DNA from: Bacillus cereus ATCC 14579 | GTDB lineage: Bacteria > Bacillota > Bacilli > Bacillales > Bacillaceae_G | Assembly (NCBI RefSeq): GCF_000007825.1 | Contig: NC_004722.1 | Location: 4,132,501 to 4,196,500 of the forward strand | Direction of reading: 5' to 3' | DNA length: 64,000 nt | Shown here: one piece after another, positions 35,378-43,796 of the stretch | Position numbering within the stretch: the first letter of the stretch is position 1 | Layout of the letters: every line of letters begins with the position of its first letter | Notes under the pieces: model-generated | Database searches by the model: none | Told to the model about the DNA's origin: nothing | What the model saw: the letters and a program-made list of their open reading frames with translations, nothing else | Made by a program: the position numbers and the translations under genes

Positions 35378-35635
35378 ATGTGGAAAGAACAAGGAAAGAA
35401 AATATTAGCATGGATCACACTTGGTATCGTCATTCTATTACAAATAAGTTTTCATATAATAGAATCATTGTTTCATAAAGTATTATCCATTCTCACATTC
35501 CTTCCTAACATGACAATTGAAATGATATCAATTGTTTGGTCCATTATCGCCTCCATTGCAATCGTCATTATATGGAGTATCGCCAAACTATGGAATAAGT
35601 TATTAAAAAAGGACAGTACTTCTGAAAAAGAGTAA
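35378..35635 (+). CDS. Small two-span membrane protein downstream of the SMR pair
   Basis: 85 residues from ATG 35378 (GAGAGGTG seven bases upstream). Two hydrophobic segments (ILAWITLGIVILLQISFHII; MISIVWSIIASIAIVIIWSIA) are followed by a charged tail. It starts 16 bases after the second SMR gene and ends in a terminator, so it is the last gene of the TetR-controlled operon. Family not recognised. Confidence 0.7.
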   Translation: MWKEQGKKILAWITLGIVILLQISFHIIESLFHKVLSILTFLPNMTIEMISIVWSIIASIAIVIIWSIAKLWNKLLKKDSTSEKE

Positions 35636-35647
35636 CTGTCCTTTTTT
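35609..35647 (+). terminator. Terminator of the SMR operon
   Basis: AAAGGACAGT ... ACTGTCCTTTTTT, overlapping the stop codon. Confidence 0.8.
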
Positions 35648-35651
35648 ATAT

Positions 35652-35839
35652 TCATTCAGACTTTCTGTAGAAGTTAGATGTGATAAGACAAAACAGACCA
35701 ACTATGGCAATACTTATACCAACCCTTTTAGTAAACTTGGAAATAACGGTGGTATATCCGAGTAAACATTTGCTAATATGAGACCGATTGAAAATAAAAA
35801 TATTCCTATTCTATATAACCATTTTCTTTTGTTCATCAT
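35652..35839 (-). pseudogene. Small two-span membrane protein gene with a -1 frameshift
   Basis: The minus strand from ATG 35839 (AGGAGG five bases upstream) reads MMNKRKWLYRIGIFLFSIGL, continues to LLKGLV and stops at a TAA near 35710. In the next frame the protein continues VGISIAIVGLFCLITSNFYR and ends at TGA 35652. Adding one A to the CTAAAAGGG run joins them into 62 residues with two membrane spans, somewhat like DUF3955 proteins. It is either a decayed gene or a sequencing error. Confidence 0.65.
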
Positions 35840-35909
35840 TCTCCCCTCCTAACATTTTTCATACACTCCTTTCTTTTGGACATACTACCTAAAAAAAGGA
35901 GTGAATAAT

Positions 35910-36059
35910 ATGCAAAATTCTATACATAAGCAAATCCTATTTTTATTTTTCCTATTTCTTATTCTCATCATCGTTTTCAGCTTTATATTACATACTCCGA
36001 AAGATGTGCCAAATAGCGTTTCTTTTTATAAACTACTGCTCTCGTATTGTCGTTATTGA
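35910..36059 (+). CDS. 49-residue single-span membrane protein
   Basis: ATG 35910 with AAAGGAG eight bases upstream reads MQNSIHKQILFLFFLFLILI and ends LLLSYCRY. One strong hydrophobic segment covers residues 9-28. A terminator follows the stop at once, which supports a real transcript. No family recognised. Confidence 0.55.
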   Translation: MQNSIHKQILFLFFLFLILIIVFSFILHTPKDVPNSVSFYKLLLSYCRY

Positions 36060-36090
36060 AGAAGGTGCCTTTTTTAAGGCACCTTTTAAA
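36060..36090. terminator. Bidirectional terminator before the ABC permease operon end
   Basis: AAGGTGCC-TTTTTT-AAGGCACCTTTT hairpin between convergent genes. Confidence 0.8.
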
Positions 36091-36679
36091 ATTCTCTTTT
36101 TTCATATATTTTTACTGAAACAAAGGTAGATGCTATGAACATGCACATGGAACTAATGAATAACAAGCTGTTGTATAGTTGAATTTGTTCTAAGTTAATT
36201 TGAAACAAAGCTTCTAAAACAACTATCGGTGCCATGAATATTACTATCGTAATGAAAATGGTTTTCTTATACCCTAGCCAAAAGGATATTGGTAAAACAA
36301 AACTTAAATACAATAAAATAAAGCTAATACTAGCAACCATTGTCGTTTCAAGAAATTCAAATAAGTTAACCCCACTCTTCATTCCCATCGTGAAACAACC
36401 GACCGTTACACTTATAAAAAGAATAATAATTGCTACTATATATTTCGCATACACAATTTGTTTTCTCAATATTGGTAAACTATTTACTATAACTTCACTC
36501 TCATTTTTACTATCTGCTTCAAATGTTTTTACTGTTGCTCCAATTGTAATAATTACGGACATAATTATGAACAGATTTTCCGTATCTGTTAAGGCCATAT
36601 AAAAGAAAACAGGATACAGTATGTACCAAATTAAAAACTTCCATTGAATGATGAAATCTTTTAAAATTAGTTGTTTCAA
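36086..36679 (-). CDS. ABC-2 type permease, fourth of the operon
   Basis: 197 residues from TTG 36679 (GGAGG ten bases upstream); the ATG at 36712 lies upstream of that site. The N-terminal motif KQLILKDFIIQWKFLIWYIL and six membrane spans are shared with the three permeases upstream, as is INSLPILRKQIVYAKYI in the first loop. Last gene of the GntR-controlled operon. Confidence 0.82.
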   Translation of the reverse strand: MKQLILKDFIIQWKFLIWYILYPVFFYMALTDTENLFIIMSVIITIGATVKTFEADSKNESEVIVNSLPILRKQIVYAKYIVAIIILFISVTVGCFTMGMKSGVNLFEFLETTMVASISFILLYLSFVLPISFWLGYKKTIFITIVIFMAPIVVLEALFQINLEQIQLYNSLLFISSMCMFIASTFVSVKIYEKREF

Positions 36680-36695
36680 CGCTATTTTCCTCCTC

Positions 36696-37319
36696 TCACA
36701 GATCACGTTCATTGTACAAATGAATTGAGAAAAACATGGACATAATATACAAAAGAATGAGTCCTGCTATAAAACAAATATTTACGACTAGACTTGTGCT
36801 CCAAGCATTCTCTACATCTAACCATTCACTACTTACAATCACTCCACTTAATCCACCAACTATAATTCCCATAAAATACGCCGCCTGTTTCGAACTGCTA
36901 TATTCTACTAAAAATTCAATTGGCAGTACGATCATGCTATAAACCAATCCTCCCGTTATTCCGCCAAGAATCTCTCCCCACAGCGTAAATCCAGTTATAT
37001 GTTCATTTTGCAACTGAATTAGACCAATCAAAAGTGAGAAAATCACACCTAAAACAACTAAAATACTTATAAATATGTATTTTGCTATGACAATTTCCTT
37101 ACGTTGAAGCGGTAAACTATTTAATATCTTTTCACTCTTATTTCTAGCCTCATAACTCGTCGACCATATTGTTCCAAGGATAGGTATAGTTATACTAAGT
37201 GTCACAAGAAAATTGTCGCTACCAAAATCAATAATTGTAAGGAAAAGCAAACATATAAAACCAATAAATCCTAACTTTCTTTGCATCATCATATCTTTTA
37301 AAACTAATTGCTTGATCAT
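36696..37319 (-). CDS. ABC-2 type permease, third of the operon
   Basis: 207 residues, six predicted spans. Same signature as its neighbours: IKQLVLKDMMMQRKLGFIGF at the N-terminus, LNSLPLQRKEIVIAKYIFIS in the first loop and FFSIHLYNERDL at the end. It overlaps the leader of the next gene. Clearly one of a set of tandem duplicates. Confidence 0.85.
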   Translation of the reverse strand: MIKQLVLKDMMMQRKLGFIGFICLLFLTIIDFGSDNFLVTLSITIPILGTIWSTSYEARNKSEKILNSLPLQRKEIVIAKYIFISILVVLGVIFSLLIGLIQLQNEHITGFTLWGEILGGITGGLVYSMIVLPIEFLVEYSSSKQAAYFMGIIVGGLSGVIVSSEWLDVENAWSTSLVVNICFIAGLILLYIMSMFFSIHLYNERDL

Positions 37320-37389
37320 ATATTACACCTCACTGAACTCATTCCTTAACATCAATTATTCGTTTTTATATAAGACAAGCCAATAAGTA

Positions 37390-38022
37390 TTAAAGCTCTC
37401 TCTTTTTAAAACTCACAATAGCTATAAACATTGAAGCTAAATAACTTACACACGCGCCTATACTCAAAATACTAATAACTAATAGCATATCTGAAGTTCG
37501 AAAAATCATTAACATAAGCCTTTCATCCGTAAATATATTGCACATAAATCCTAGTAAACCTATTATAGGAAAAAGCATAACTAATCCCAGCATAGTAACC
37601 GTTCGCTTATCCTCACTATATTTTATAGGAAGTATCATAACAGCATACAGAACAGAAAAGAAAATAGCTATAAATGCTGCATACCAAGGAATATTTATAT
37701 TTTCTTTTAATACAAATACAGGGAGTATAAAGAATACGAATGTAATGATTAAGCTGAATGCCATAAAAAATAGTGTCGATATGTATTTCGCAATGACAAT
37801 ATCTTTTCTAGTAAAAGGTAGACTTACTAATATTTTTTCCGTACTATTTTTCTCTTCATTTGATAAAGAGATTGAAATCATCAAAAGACATATAGCAAAA
37901 CAAACATACGCCATTTGAAATGGTTCTATAGAGTTTTGGAATGCTCCGTATATTGGTAAGATCAAATAGATAAGAAACATTTTTCTTTGTAAGAAAAACT
38001 CCTTCAAAATCAATTGCTGCAT
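37390..38022 (-). CDS. ABC-2 type permease, second of the operon
   Basis: 210 residues, six predicted spans. The N-terminus is QQLILKEFFLQRKMFLIYLI, the loop motif LVSLPFTRKDIVIAKYISTL and the tail MFIAIVSFKKREL. It lies 14 bases after the first permease; the 70-base gap to the next is the largest within the operon. Confidence 0.85.
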   Translation of the reverse strand: MQQLILKEFFLQRKMFLIYLILPIYGAFQNSIEPFQMAYVCFAICLLMISISLSNEEKNSTEKILVSLPFTRKDIVIAKYISTLFFMAFSLIITFVFFILPVFVLKENINIPWYAAFIAIFFSVLYAVMILPIKYSEDKRTVTMLGLVMLFPIIGLLGFMCNIFTDERLMLMIFRTSDMLLVISILSIGACVSYLASMFIAIVSFKKREL

Positions 38023-38036
38023 GTTAATCCCCCTCC

Positions 38037-38702
38037 CTACAAATCACGTGCTCCGTATATTTTAATTGCAAGAAACATAGAAAAAATATATATATTAGCT
38101 AATGCCATTCCCCCAACTAGAAACCACATAAAATGTGAAGGAATCATAACCCATTCAACAAACGATAATGCCGCCATTTCTCCTTCACCAATAAACATCC
38201 CAGCAATAACCCCTACCATAGCCGCTCCACCTGTAAATAGTCCGCGTGCCATTTTAGATTTTGTTCCGTAATAACTAGGAAACAGCACCGCTATATAAAC
38301 TAAAGAGCATATCGCCACTCTAACTACGGCATACCAAGGGATTTCGATATATAAATCCGAATGATATGCACGAATATCACCAACGACACCAACACTTCGT
38401 ATTAGAAAAATAACAAACATCGTTACAAGCATGCTCCCAGCGATAAATATTGCACAGGAAATATATCTAGCGATAACGATATCCTTTCGACTTAGTGGTA
38501 AACTATTCATAATGACATCACTATTATTTTTTTCATCCATCCCTATCAATATTGTTGATGTGGAAATTGTTATCAGTAAACAACTTAAAGAAAATACCGT
38601 TTCACCAATCGGCTCTATAAAAGAAAACATTAGTGGCATAATTAGATACACTAACCAAATCGCCCGAAAAAAGAACAAATCTTTATATACGAGCTGACGC
38701 AT
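38037..38702 (-). CDS. ABC-2 type permease, first of the operon
   Basis: 221 residues from ATG 38702 (AGAGGTG upstream). It starts MRQLVYKDLFFFRAIWLVYL, has the loop motif MNSLPLSRKDIVIARYISCA, six spans and the tail FLAIKIYGARDL. Its start overlaps the ATPase gene by 20 bases, so the two are translationally coupled and probably form one complex. Confidence 0.87.
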   Translation of the reverse strand: MRQLVYKDLFFFRAIWLVYLIMPLMFSFIEPIGETVFSLSCLLITISTSTILIGMDEKNNSDVIMNSLPLSRKDIVIARYISCAIFIAGSMLVTMFVIFLIRSVGVVGDIRAYHSDLYIEIPWYAVVRVAICSLVYIAVLFPSYYGTKSKMARGLFTGGAAMVGVIAGMFIGEGEMAALSFVEWVMIPSHFMWFLVGGMALANIYIFSMFLAIKIYGARDL

Positions 38703-39555
38703 AGGCACCTCTTCCTTTCGCGGTGTAAACGATAATATCATCTAATGTAGGCTTTTCTAGTACAACCTCATTTCCAAACCAATCTATGATTGCTTGTTTA
38801 TCATTCGCTAAACCTTCAAAACCAAATTTATTTTTTCGTAATCCAACAAATAGTTCTTTTCCTTCTCGGTCTAATAAATCATTACTTCCTTTTACGATTA
38901 CGTAGTTCTCCATTAAGTCTTCTTTTTCACCAGTAAATATAATTTCTCCATCATTGATGAACGTAACATAATCTGCAATGCGCTCTAAATCTGTTGTAAT
39001 GTGCGTTGAGAATAATACGGATACTTCATCTTCCATTACAATTTCTTGCAACATATCGAGTAATTCACTTCGAACAACTGGATCTAACCCTGCTGTCGGT
39101 TCGTCCATAATAATAAACTCTGCGTGGTGCGAAAGTGCGATGGCAATCGCAAACTTCATTTTCATCCCTTTAGATAGCTCTTTAATTTTTTTATACTTTG
39201 GAACTTGCAATCTATGCATATACGATTGATACTGCTCTTCGTCCCACTTTTTATATAACGGTGCAATAATACGCTTCATTTGTTCACACGTTAAATCTTC
39301 GTAATAATGATTTTCATCATATACAAAACCAATATTTTGTTTTATGTCCTTTTCGGCTTTCTTATTGTCTTTGCCAAAAATTTTTATATCGCCGCTATCT
39401 TTTCTAATTAAATTCATAATCATTTTGATCGTTGTACTTTTCCCAGCACCATTTGGTCCGACAAACCCCATAATATATCCTCGTGGTAATGCAAAACTTA
39501 TATTTTTCACTGCAAAATCTTGATAACTTTTACAAACATTTTTTAGCTCTAACAT
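38683..39555 (-). CDS. ABC transporter ATP-binding protein
   Basis: 290 residues. Walker A is FVGPNGAGKSTTIKMIMNLI, the signature LSKGMKMKFAIAIALSH, Walker B FIIMDEPTAGLDPVVRSELL and the switch His VLFSTHITTDLERI. The C-terminal extension (about 215-290) is typical of export-type ATPases of the YtrB/BcrA group. It serves the four permeases downstream; the cargo, perhaps an antimicrobial or lipid, is unknown. Confidence 0.93.
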   Translation of the reverse strand: MLELKNVCKSYQDFAVKNISFALPRGYIMGFVGPNGAGKSTTIKMIMNLIRKDSGDIKIFGKDNKKAEKDIKQNIGFVYDENHYYEDLTCEQMKRIIAPLYKKWDEEQYQSYMHRLQVPKYKKIKELSKGMKMKFAIAIALSHHAEFIIMDEPTAGLDPVVRSELLDMLQEIVMEDEVSVLFSTHITTDLERIADYVTFINDGEIIFTGEKEDLMENYVIVKGSNDLLDREGKELFVGLRKNKFGFEGLANDKQAIIDWFGNEVVLEKPTLDDIIVYTAKGRGAYASARI

Positions 39556-39558
39556 CTC

Positions 39559-39933
39559 TTATTCCCCCTTATATAAACACGCAATCATCTGCTGCAATTC
39601 TTCAAGTGAAAGCTGCAACACTTTACTTTCTTTTACGATTTCTTCAGCTTTACTTTCCAATAGGCGAAGCCTTTGTTCTTTTAATAGTTCATTATTTTTA
39701 CGTGAAACATAAGTCCCCTTCCCAGCAACAGTTTCTATATATCCTTCTTTTTCAAGCTCCTCGTATGCACGCTTCGTTGTAATGACACTAATTTGTAATT
39801 CCTTCGCTAAGCTACGAATAGACGGTAATTGATCTCCACCCTTTAAACCACCATTTAAAATAAGCTGGCTTAATTGTTTTCTTATTTGCACATAAATAGG
39901 GTCTTGGGAAGAATTCGAAATAATAATATTCAT
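39559..39933 (-). CDS. GntR-family regulator, YtrA type
   Basis: 124-residue short GntR protein. The winged helix reads DPIYVQIRKQLSQLILNGGL, LPSIRSLAKELQISVITTKR, AYEELEKEGYIETVAGKGTY. A short helical tail, without an effector domain, marks the YtrA subfamily, which usually controls adjacent ABC transporter operons. It is first in the operon, three bases before the ATPase gene, with a large palindrome in the promoter. Confidence 0.92.
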   Translation of the reverse strand: MNIIISNSSQDPIYVQIRKQLSQLILNGGLKGGDQLPSIRSLAKELQISVITTKRAYEELEKEGYIETVAGKGTYVSRKNNELLKEQRLRLLESKAEEIVKESKVLQLSLEELQQMIACLYKGE

Positions 39934-39947
39934 GTTTTCCTCCAGTG

Positions 39948-39990
39948 TGTGTATATACTGTATATACCTTATATATACAGTATATACACA
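39948..39990 (-). promoter_or_regulatory. Large operator of the GntR-ABC operon
   Basis: A perfect inverted repeat with 19-base arms (TGTGTATATACTGTATATA and its complement) around a 5-base centre, 15-57 bases upstream of gntR. Each arm itself contains the palindrome GTATATACTGTATATAC or a relative. On the minus strand the -10 box TATACT (39979-39984) lies inside; -35 TTGCCA is at 40003-40008, spacing 18. Confidence 0.8.
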
Positions 39991-40012
39991 TCATCCTATT
40001 TTTGGCAAGAAA

Positions 40013-40044
40013 AAAAGACCAACATTTTCCTGTTGGTCTTTCGT
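40013..40044 (-). terminator. Terminator after the 63-residue membrane gene
   Basis: The minus strand reads AAGACCAACA-GGAAAA-TGTTGGTCTTTTTTT, between this gene and the GntR operon promoter. Confidence 0.85.
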
Positions 40045-40051
40045 ATATGTA

Positions 40052-40243
40052 TCACTTTTCAAAGCGATCTAACATCTCGTCTCTCATTCCGAAACTTACT
40101 ACTGCAATTCCTATATACATAAACAGAAGGAATGCCGGATGAACTGTGTTGTACCAGCTGCTGTCAACAATTAAGTAAATCGTTAATGCCACAACAAGAA
40201 CAAACGCTAAGATAAACATATAAAAGTGTCTTGTACTACCCAT
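40052..40243 (-). CDS. Small two-span membrane protein
   Basis: 63 residues from ATG 40243 (GAGGAG eight bases upstream). Two hydrophobic segments (YMFILAFVLVVALTIYLIV; FLLFMYIGIAVVSFGM) and a charged end, DEMLDRFEK. It has its own terminator. Family not recognised. Confidence 0.65.
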   Translation of the reverse strand: MGSTRHFYMFILAFVLVVALTIYLIVDSSWYNTVHPAFLLFMYIGIAVVSFGMRDEMLDRFEK

Positions 40244-40313
40244 GATAAACTCCTCTCTTCTCACTTCACCATTCAACAGTTTATTTTATCGAATAATTCG
40301 ATATGACTCAAGG

Positions 40314-40538
40314 TTAACTTTCTGTTATGTAATCAAGTTCTACCTTTACAATGTCCTCACATGCTATTGAAATGATTGTTCCTTGTTTATCAATCGCCGT
40401 CACTTCTCTATTATCCATTACACGATTTGCTACTCTTTCTAACACTTTTCCTTGGTCTCGATAGCAAAATTCTTTTACATCTTTAATTGTTTCTCCATTT
40501 TCTAAATGGTATACCATTCTATAACATCGATATCCCAC
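40314..40538 (-). CDS. Small soluble protein, unknown
   Basis: 74 residues from GTG 40538, preceded by GGGGGTG. No signal or membrane span. Predicted mixed alpha/beta: YRMVYHLENGETIKDVKEF, VANRVMDNREVTAIDKQGTI, ISIACEDIVKVELDYITES. An ATG eight codons in is an alternative start. Family not recognised. Confidence 0.6.
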   Translation of the reverse strand: MGYRCYRMVYHLENGETIKDVKEFCYRDQGKVLERVANRVMDNREVTAIDKQGTIISIACEDIVKVELDYITES

Positions 40539-40749
40539 ACTTTCACCCCCGTCTTGTTCGTTTTTTCACATATACATAAAAATGAGTAATCTTTGCCTCA
40601 TCACATCTTCTTAATTTCAATAAAATTCTAACAAAAATAAATACTTTTATCAAACCGACTTTTTCAACAAAACTACCTATAAAACTACACCTTTACACCA
40701 TTAGGAAACAAAAAATATAATTTTTTAACATTTTCTTCACTATTTCTGC

Positions 40750-40902
40750 ATAAAGTGAAACTTTAATCAGTGGGGATTTTTGTTCATCCCCACTGATTAT
40801 TAGTTGAACCAATCGGGCATTTACGGACAGTTTATCTCCCACCTGGCTTCTTTGCACCAGCTAAGTTTTGAGTTGGGAGTTTACTGTCCGTTAATGCGGG
40901 AC
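40750..40902 (-). repeat. bcr1-type repeat element
   Basis: About 153 bases in minus orientation. The outer part carries ACGGACAGT ... ACTGTCCGT pairing and the inner part a strong hairpin, AATCAGTGGGGAT / ATCCCCACTGATT, ending AAAGTTTCACTTTAT. This matches my memory of the B. cereus-group bcr1 repeat in length, hairpins and terminal TTTAT. It lies just beyond the gcvPB terminator, and the frameshifted gcvPB frame reads into it. Confidence 0.85.
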
Positions 40903-40917
40903 AAATTCTCCATACAA

Positions 40918-40947
40918 AAAAAGAACCCACCTCAGCGAGTTCTTCTT
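40918..40947 (-). terminator. Terminator of the gcvT-gcvPA-gcvPB operon
   Basis: The minus strand reads AAGAACTCGC-TGAG-GTGGGTTCTTTTTTT. It starts 13 bases after the inferred true gcvPB stop at 40960, supporting that stop. Confidence 0.8.
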
Positions 40948-40959
40948 TTGTTATTCTAA

Positions 40960-42436
40960 TCAAACTTGTACAGGAGCTGGCTTTGCATAACGTAAAACTG
41001 GTTTTACGTGCAGCCATCGTTTCGTCTAAACGTTTAATGACTGTCGTATGCGGTGCTTCTTGTACAACTTCTGGATTTTCTTCTACTTCTTTAGCGATTT
41101 GAATCATCTTATCAATGAAACCATCTAATGTTTCTTTTGATTCTGTTTCTGTCGGCTCAATCATAATACATTCTTCCACATTTAATGGGAAGTAAATTGT
41201 TGGTGGATGGTAACCAAAATCAAGCAGACGTTTTGCAATATCTAATGTACGTACACCAAGTTTCTTTTGACGACGACCTGATAATACAAATTCATGCTTA
41301 CAATGTCTATCGAATGGAAGATCATAGAATGGCGCTAATCTTCTCATCATATAGTTCGCATTTAATACAGCATACTCCGTTACTGCACGCAAACCATCTG
41401 GACCCATAGAGCGAATATACGTGTATGCACGAACGTTAATTCCGAAGTTACCATAGAATGGTTTCACACGACCAATTGCTTCTGGGCGGTCGTAGTTGAA
41501 GTGATAACCACTTTCCGTTTTCTCTAAAATCGGTTTTGGTAAGTACGGAATTAAATCAGCTTTCACACCTACTGGACCAGAACCTGGGCCACCACCGCCG
41601 TGAGGACCTGTAAATGTTTTATGAAGGTTTAAATGCACAACGTCAAATCCCATATCTCCTGGGCGTGCTTGGCTTAATACCGCATTTAAGTTTGCACCAT
41701 CATAGTATAATTTACCGCCTGCATTATGGACGATTTCTGCCATTTCTAAAATATTTTCTTCGAATAGACCTAATGTATTAGGATTTGTTAACATAAGTGC
41801 TGCTGTTTCTTCGTTTACAACACGTTTTAAGTCTTCTAAGTCAACAAGGCCATTTTCATTTGATTTTACTGTAATTGTTTCAAAACCAGCTACAGTTGCA
41901 GATGCTGGGTTCGTTCCGTGAGCAGAGTCAGGTACAATTACTTTCGTACGGTTAAAGTCACCATTCGCTTCATGGTATGCACGAATTAACATTAAACCTG
42001 TCCATTCTCCGTGTGCACCAGCTGCTGGTTGTAAAGTAACAGTATCCATACCTGTAATTTCAATTAAATGCTCTTGTAAGTCGTACATTAATTCCATTGC
42101 ACCTTGTACTGTCTTTTCATCTTGCAGTGGATGAATATTTGCAAATCCTGCGAAACGAGCTACACTCTCATTAATTTTCGGATTATATTTCATCGTACAA
42201 GATCCAAGTGGATAGAATCCAGAATCAACACCGTGGTTACGGTTTGAAAGCGCTGTATAGTGGCGCATAATATCAAGTTCAGATACTTCTGGTAGCTCTG
42301 CATCTTCTACTCGAATATAATCGCTCTCAAACACATCTTCTAGTTTCACTTCTTCTACATCTAATTTGGGTAAGCTATATCCTATGCGTCCTTCTTTACT
42401 CACTTCAAAGATAAGTGCTTGGTCTTGGTTCTTCAT
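40960..42436 (-). CDS. gcvPB: Glycine dehydrogenase (decarboxylating) subunit 2, 3' end frameshifted
   Basis: PLP subunit of the glycine cleavage P-protein. The lysine is in HLNLHKTFTGPHGGGGPGSG at about 270; other landmarks are GFYPLGSCTMKYNPK and PAAGAHGEWTGL. Near the end the frame reads DETMAARKTSFTLCK and runs on for 40 unrelated residues to 40832 through the terminator and bcr1. Removing one base from the four-base run at 41002-41005 gives AARKPVLRYAKPAPVQV and a stop at 40960, exactly 491 residues, the family length. So the 534-residue version is probably artefactual. It overlaps gcvPA by four bases. Confidence 0.94.
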
Positions 42437-43776
42437 TGGATAGCCCCCATTTCGTTTACAAGTGTGTCAATTTCCTCTTTTGTACGAAGCTCAGTTACTG
42501 CTACAAGCATATGGTTTTCATGCTCTTTATAATCACGGCCTAGATCGTAACCACCGATAATATTCTTTTGTAATAATGCATCGTTTACTTCTTTCACTGG
42601 ACGTTTGCAATCTACAACAAACTCATTGAAGAATGGTCCAGCAAATGTTACTGTGAAGCCTTTCGCTTCAAATTGACGTTTTGCATACTGTGCTTTAGAA
42701 ATGTTTTGACGTGCCATTTCTTTCACACCCTGTTTGCCAAGTGCCGTCATTGCAACAGAAGCTGCTAATGCATTTAACGCTTGGTTTGAACAAATGTTAG
42801 ATGTCGCTTTATCACGACGAATATGCTGTTCACGTGCTTGTAACGTTAATACAAATCCACGTTTACCATCTGAATCTACAGTTTGTCCAACAAGACGTCC
42901 TGGAATTTTACGCATAAATGCTTTCGTTGTTGCAAAGTAACCACAGTGCGGTCCACCAAACTGCGTTGGAATACCGAATGGTTGTGCATCACCGATTACA
43001 ATATCAGCACCAAATTTCCCTGGTGGTGTTAATGCGCCTAATGATAATGGATTTGAAGAAACGATAAATAATGATTTTTGTTGATGAACGATTTTTTCAA
43101 TATCAGCTAATTTTTCAACTTGTCCGAAGAAGTTTGGATATTGAACGATTACACAAGCAACTGTATCATCTACTTCACTTTGTAATACATCTAAATCTGT
43201 TACACCATCTTTATGATTAATTTCAACAACTTCAAGATTTTGACCTTTTGCATACGTTTCAAGTACTGCTCTTGATTCTGGATGAACCGCGCTAGATACA
43301 AGAATTTTCTTTTTGCGAGTATGGCCAGCTGCTAACATTGCCGCTTCAGCTAAAGCTGTACCCCCGTCATACATAGAAGAGTTTGCTACATCCATTCCTG
43401 TTAATTCACAAATCATTGTTTGGAATTCAAAGATTGCTTGTAATTCCCCTTGTGAAATTTCCGGTTGGTATGGTGTATAAGCTGTATAAAATTCTGAGCG
43501 AGAAATAACATGATCTACAATTACTGGAGCATAATGATCGTATACGCCTGCTCCTAAGAAAGAAGCGTATTCTTTTAAGTTAGCATTTTTACTAGCCATT
43601 TGAGATAGCTCTTTTAAAAGCTCTGGCTCTGATTTTGCTTCTTTAATTTTTAAATCCCCTTTAAAACGAACACTCTCTGGAATATCAGAGAATAATTCAT
43701 CGATCGTTTGAACGCCGATCGTTTGTAACATTTCTTTTTTGTCTTCTTCTGTCATTGGAAGATAACGATGCAACAT
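42433..43776 (-). CDS. gcvPA: Glycine dehydrogenase (decarboxylating) subunit 1
   Basis: N-terminal half of the P-protein, separate in Firmicutes, acting with GcvPB to decarboxylate glycine. 447 residues. Conserved segments are FLGAGVYDHYAPVIVDHVIS, YTPYQPEISQGELQAIFEFQ and GDAQPFGIPTQFGGPHCGYF. No pyridoxal lysine, as expected for this half. It lies 20 bases after gcvT and overlaps gcvPB by four bases. Confidence 0.97.
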   Translation of the reverse strand: MLHRYLPMTEEDKKEMLQTIGVQTIDELFSDIPESVRFKGDLKIKEAKSEPELLKELSQMASKNANLKEYASFLGAGVYDHYAPVIVDHVISRSEFYTAYTPYQPEISQGELQAIFEFQTMICELTGMDVANSSMYDGGTALAEAAMLAAGHTRKKKILVSSAVHPESRAVLETYAKGQNLEVVEINHKDGVTDLDVLQSEVDDTVACVIVQYPNFFGQVEKLADIEKIVHQQKSLFIVSSNPLSLGALTPPGKFGADIVIGDAQPFGIPTQFGGPHCGYFATTKAFMRKIPGRLVGQTVDSDGKRGFVLTLQAREQHIRRDKATSNICSNQALNALAASVAMTALGKQGVKEMARQNISKAQYAKRQFEAKGFTVTFAGPFFNEFVVDCKRPVKEVNDALLQKNIIGGYDLGRDYKEHENHMLVAVTELRTKEEIDTLVNEMGAIQ

Positions 43777-43796
43777 GAAATCTACCCCTCTCCCCG

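Noticed and set aside
36086..39933. The four-permease operon as a phage-defence or bacteriocin cluster
   Set aside because: No nuclease, peptide or modification gene accompanies it; only exporter parts and a GntR regulator are present.
40768..40805. GGGGAT hairpin as a stand-alone terminator
   Set aside because: It is part of the bcr1 element; the gcv terminator is the separate hairpin at 40918.
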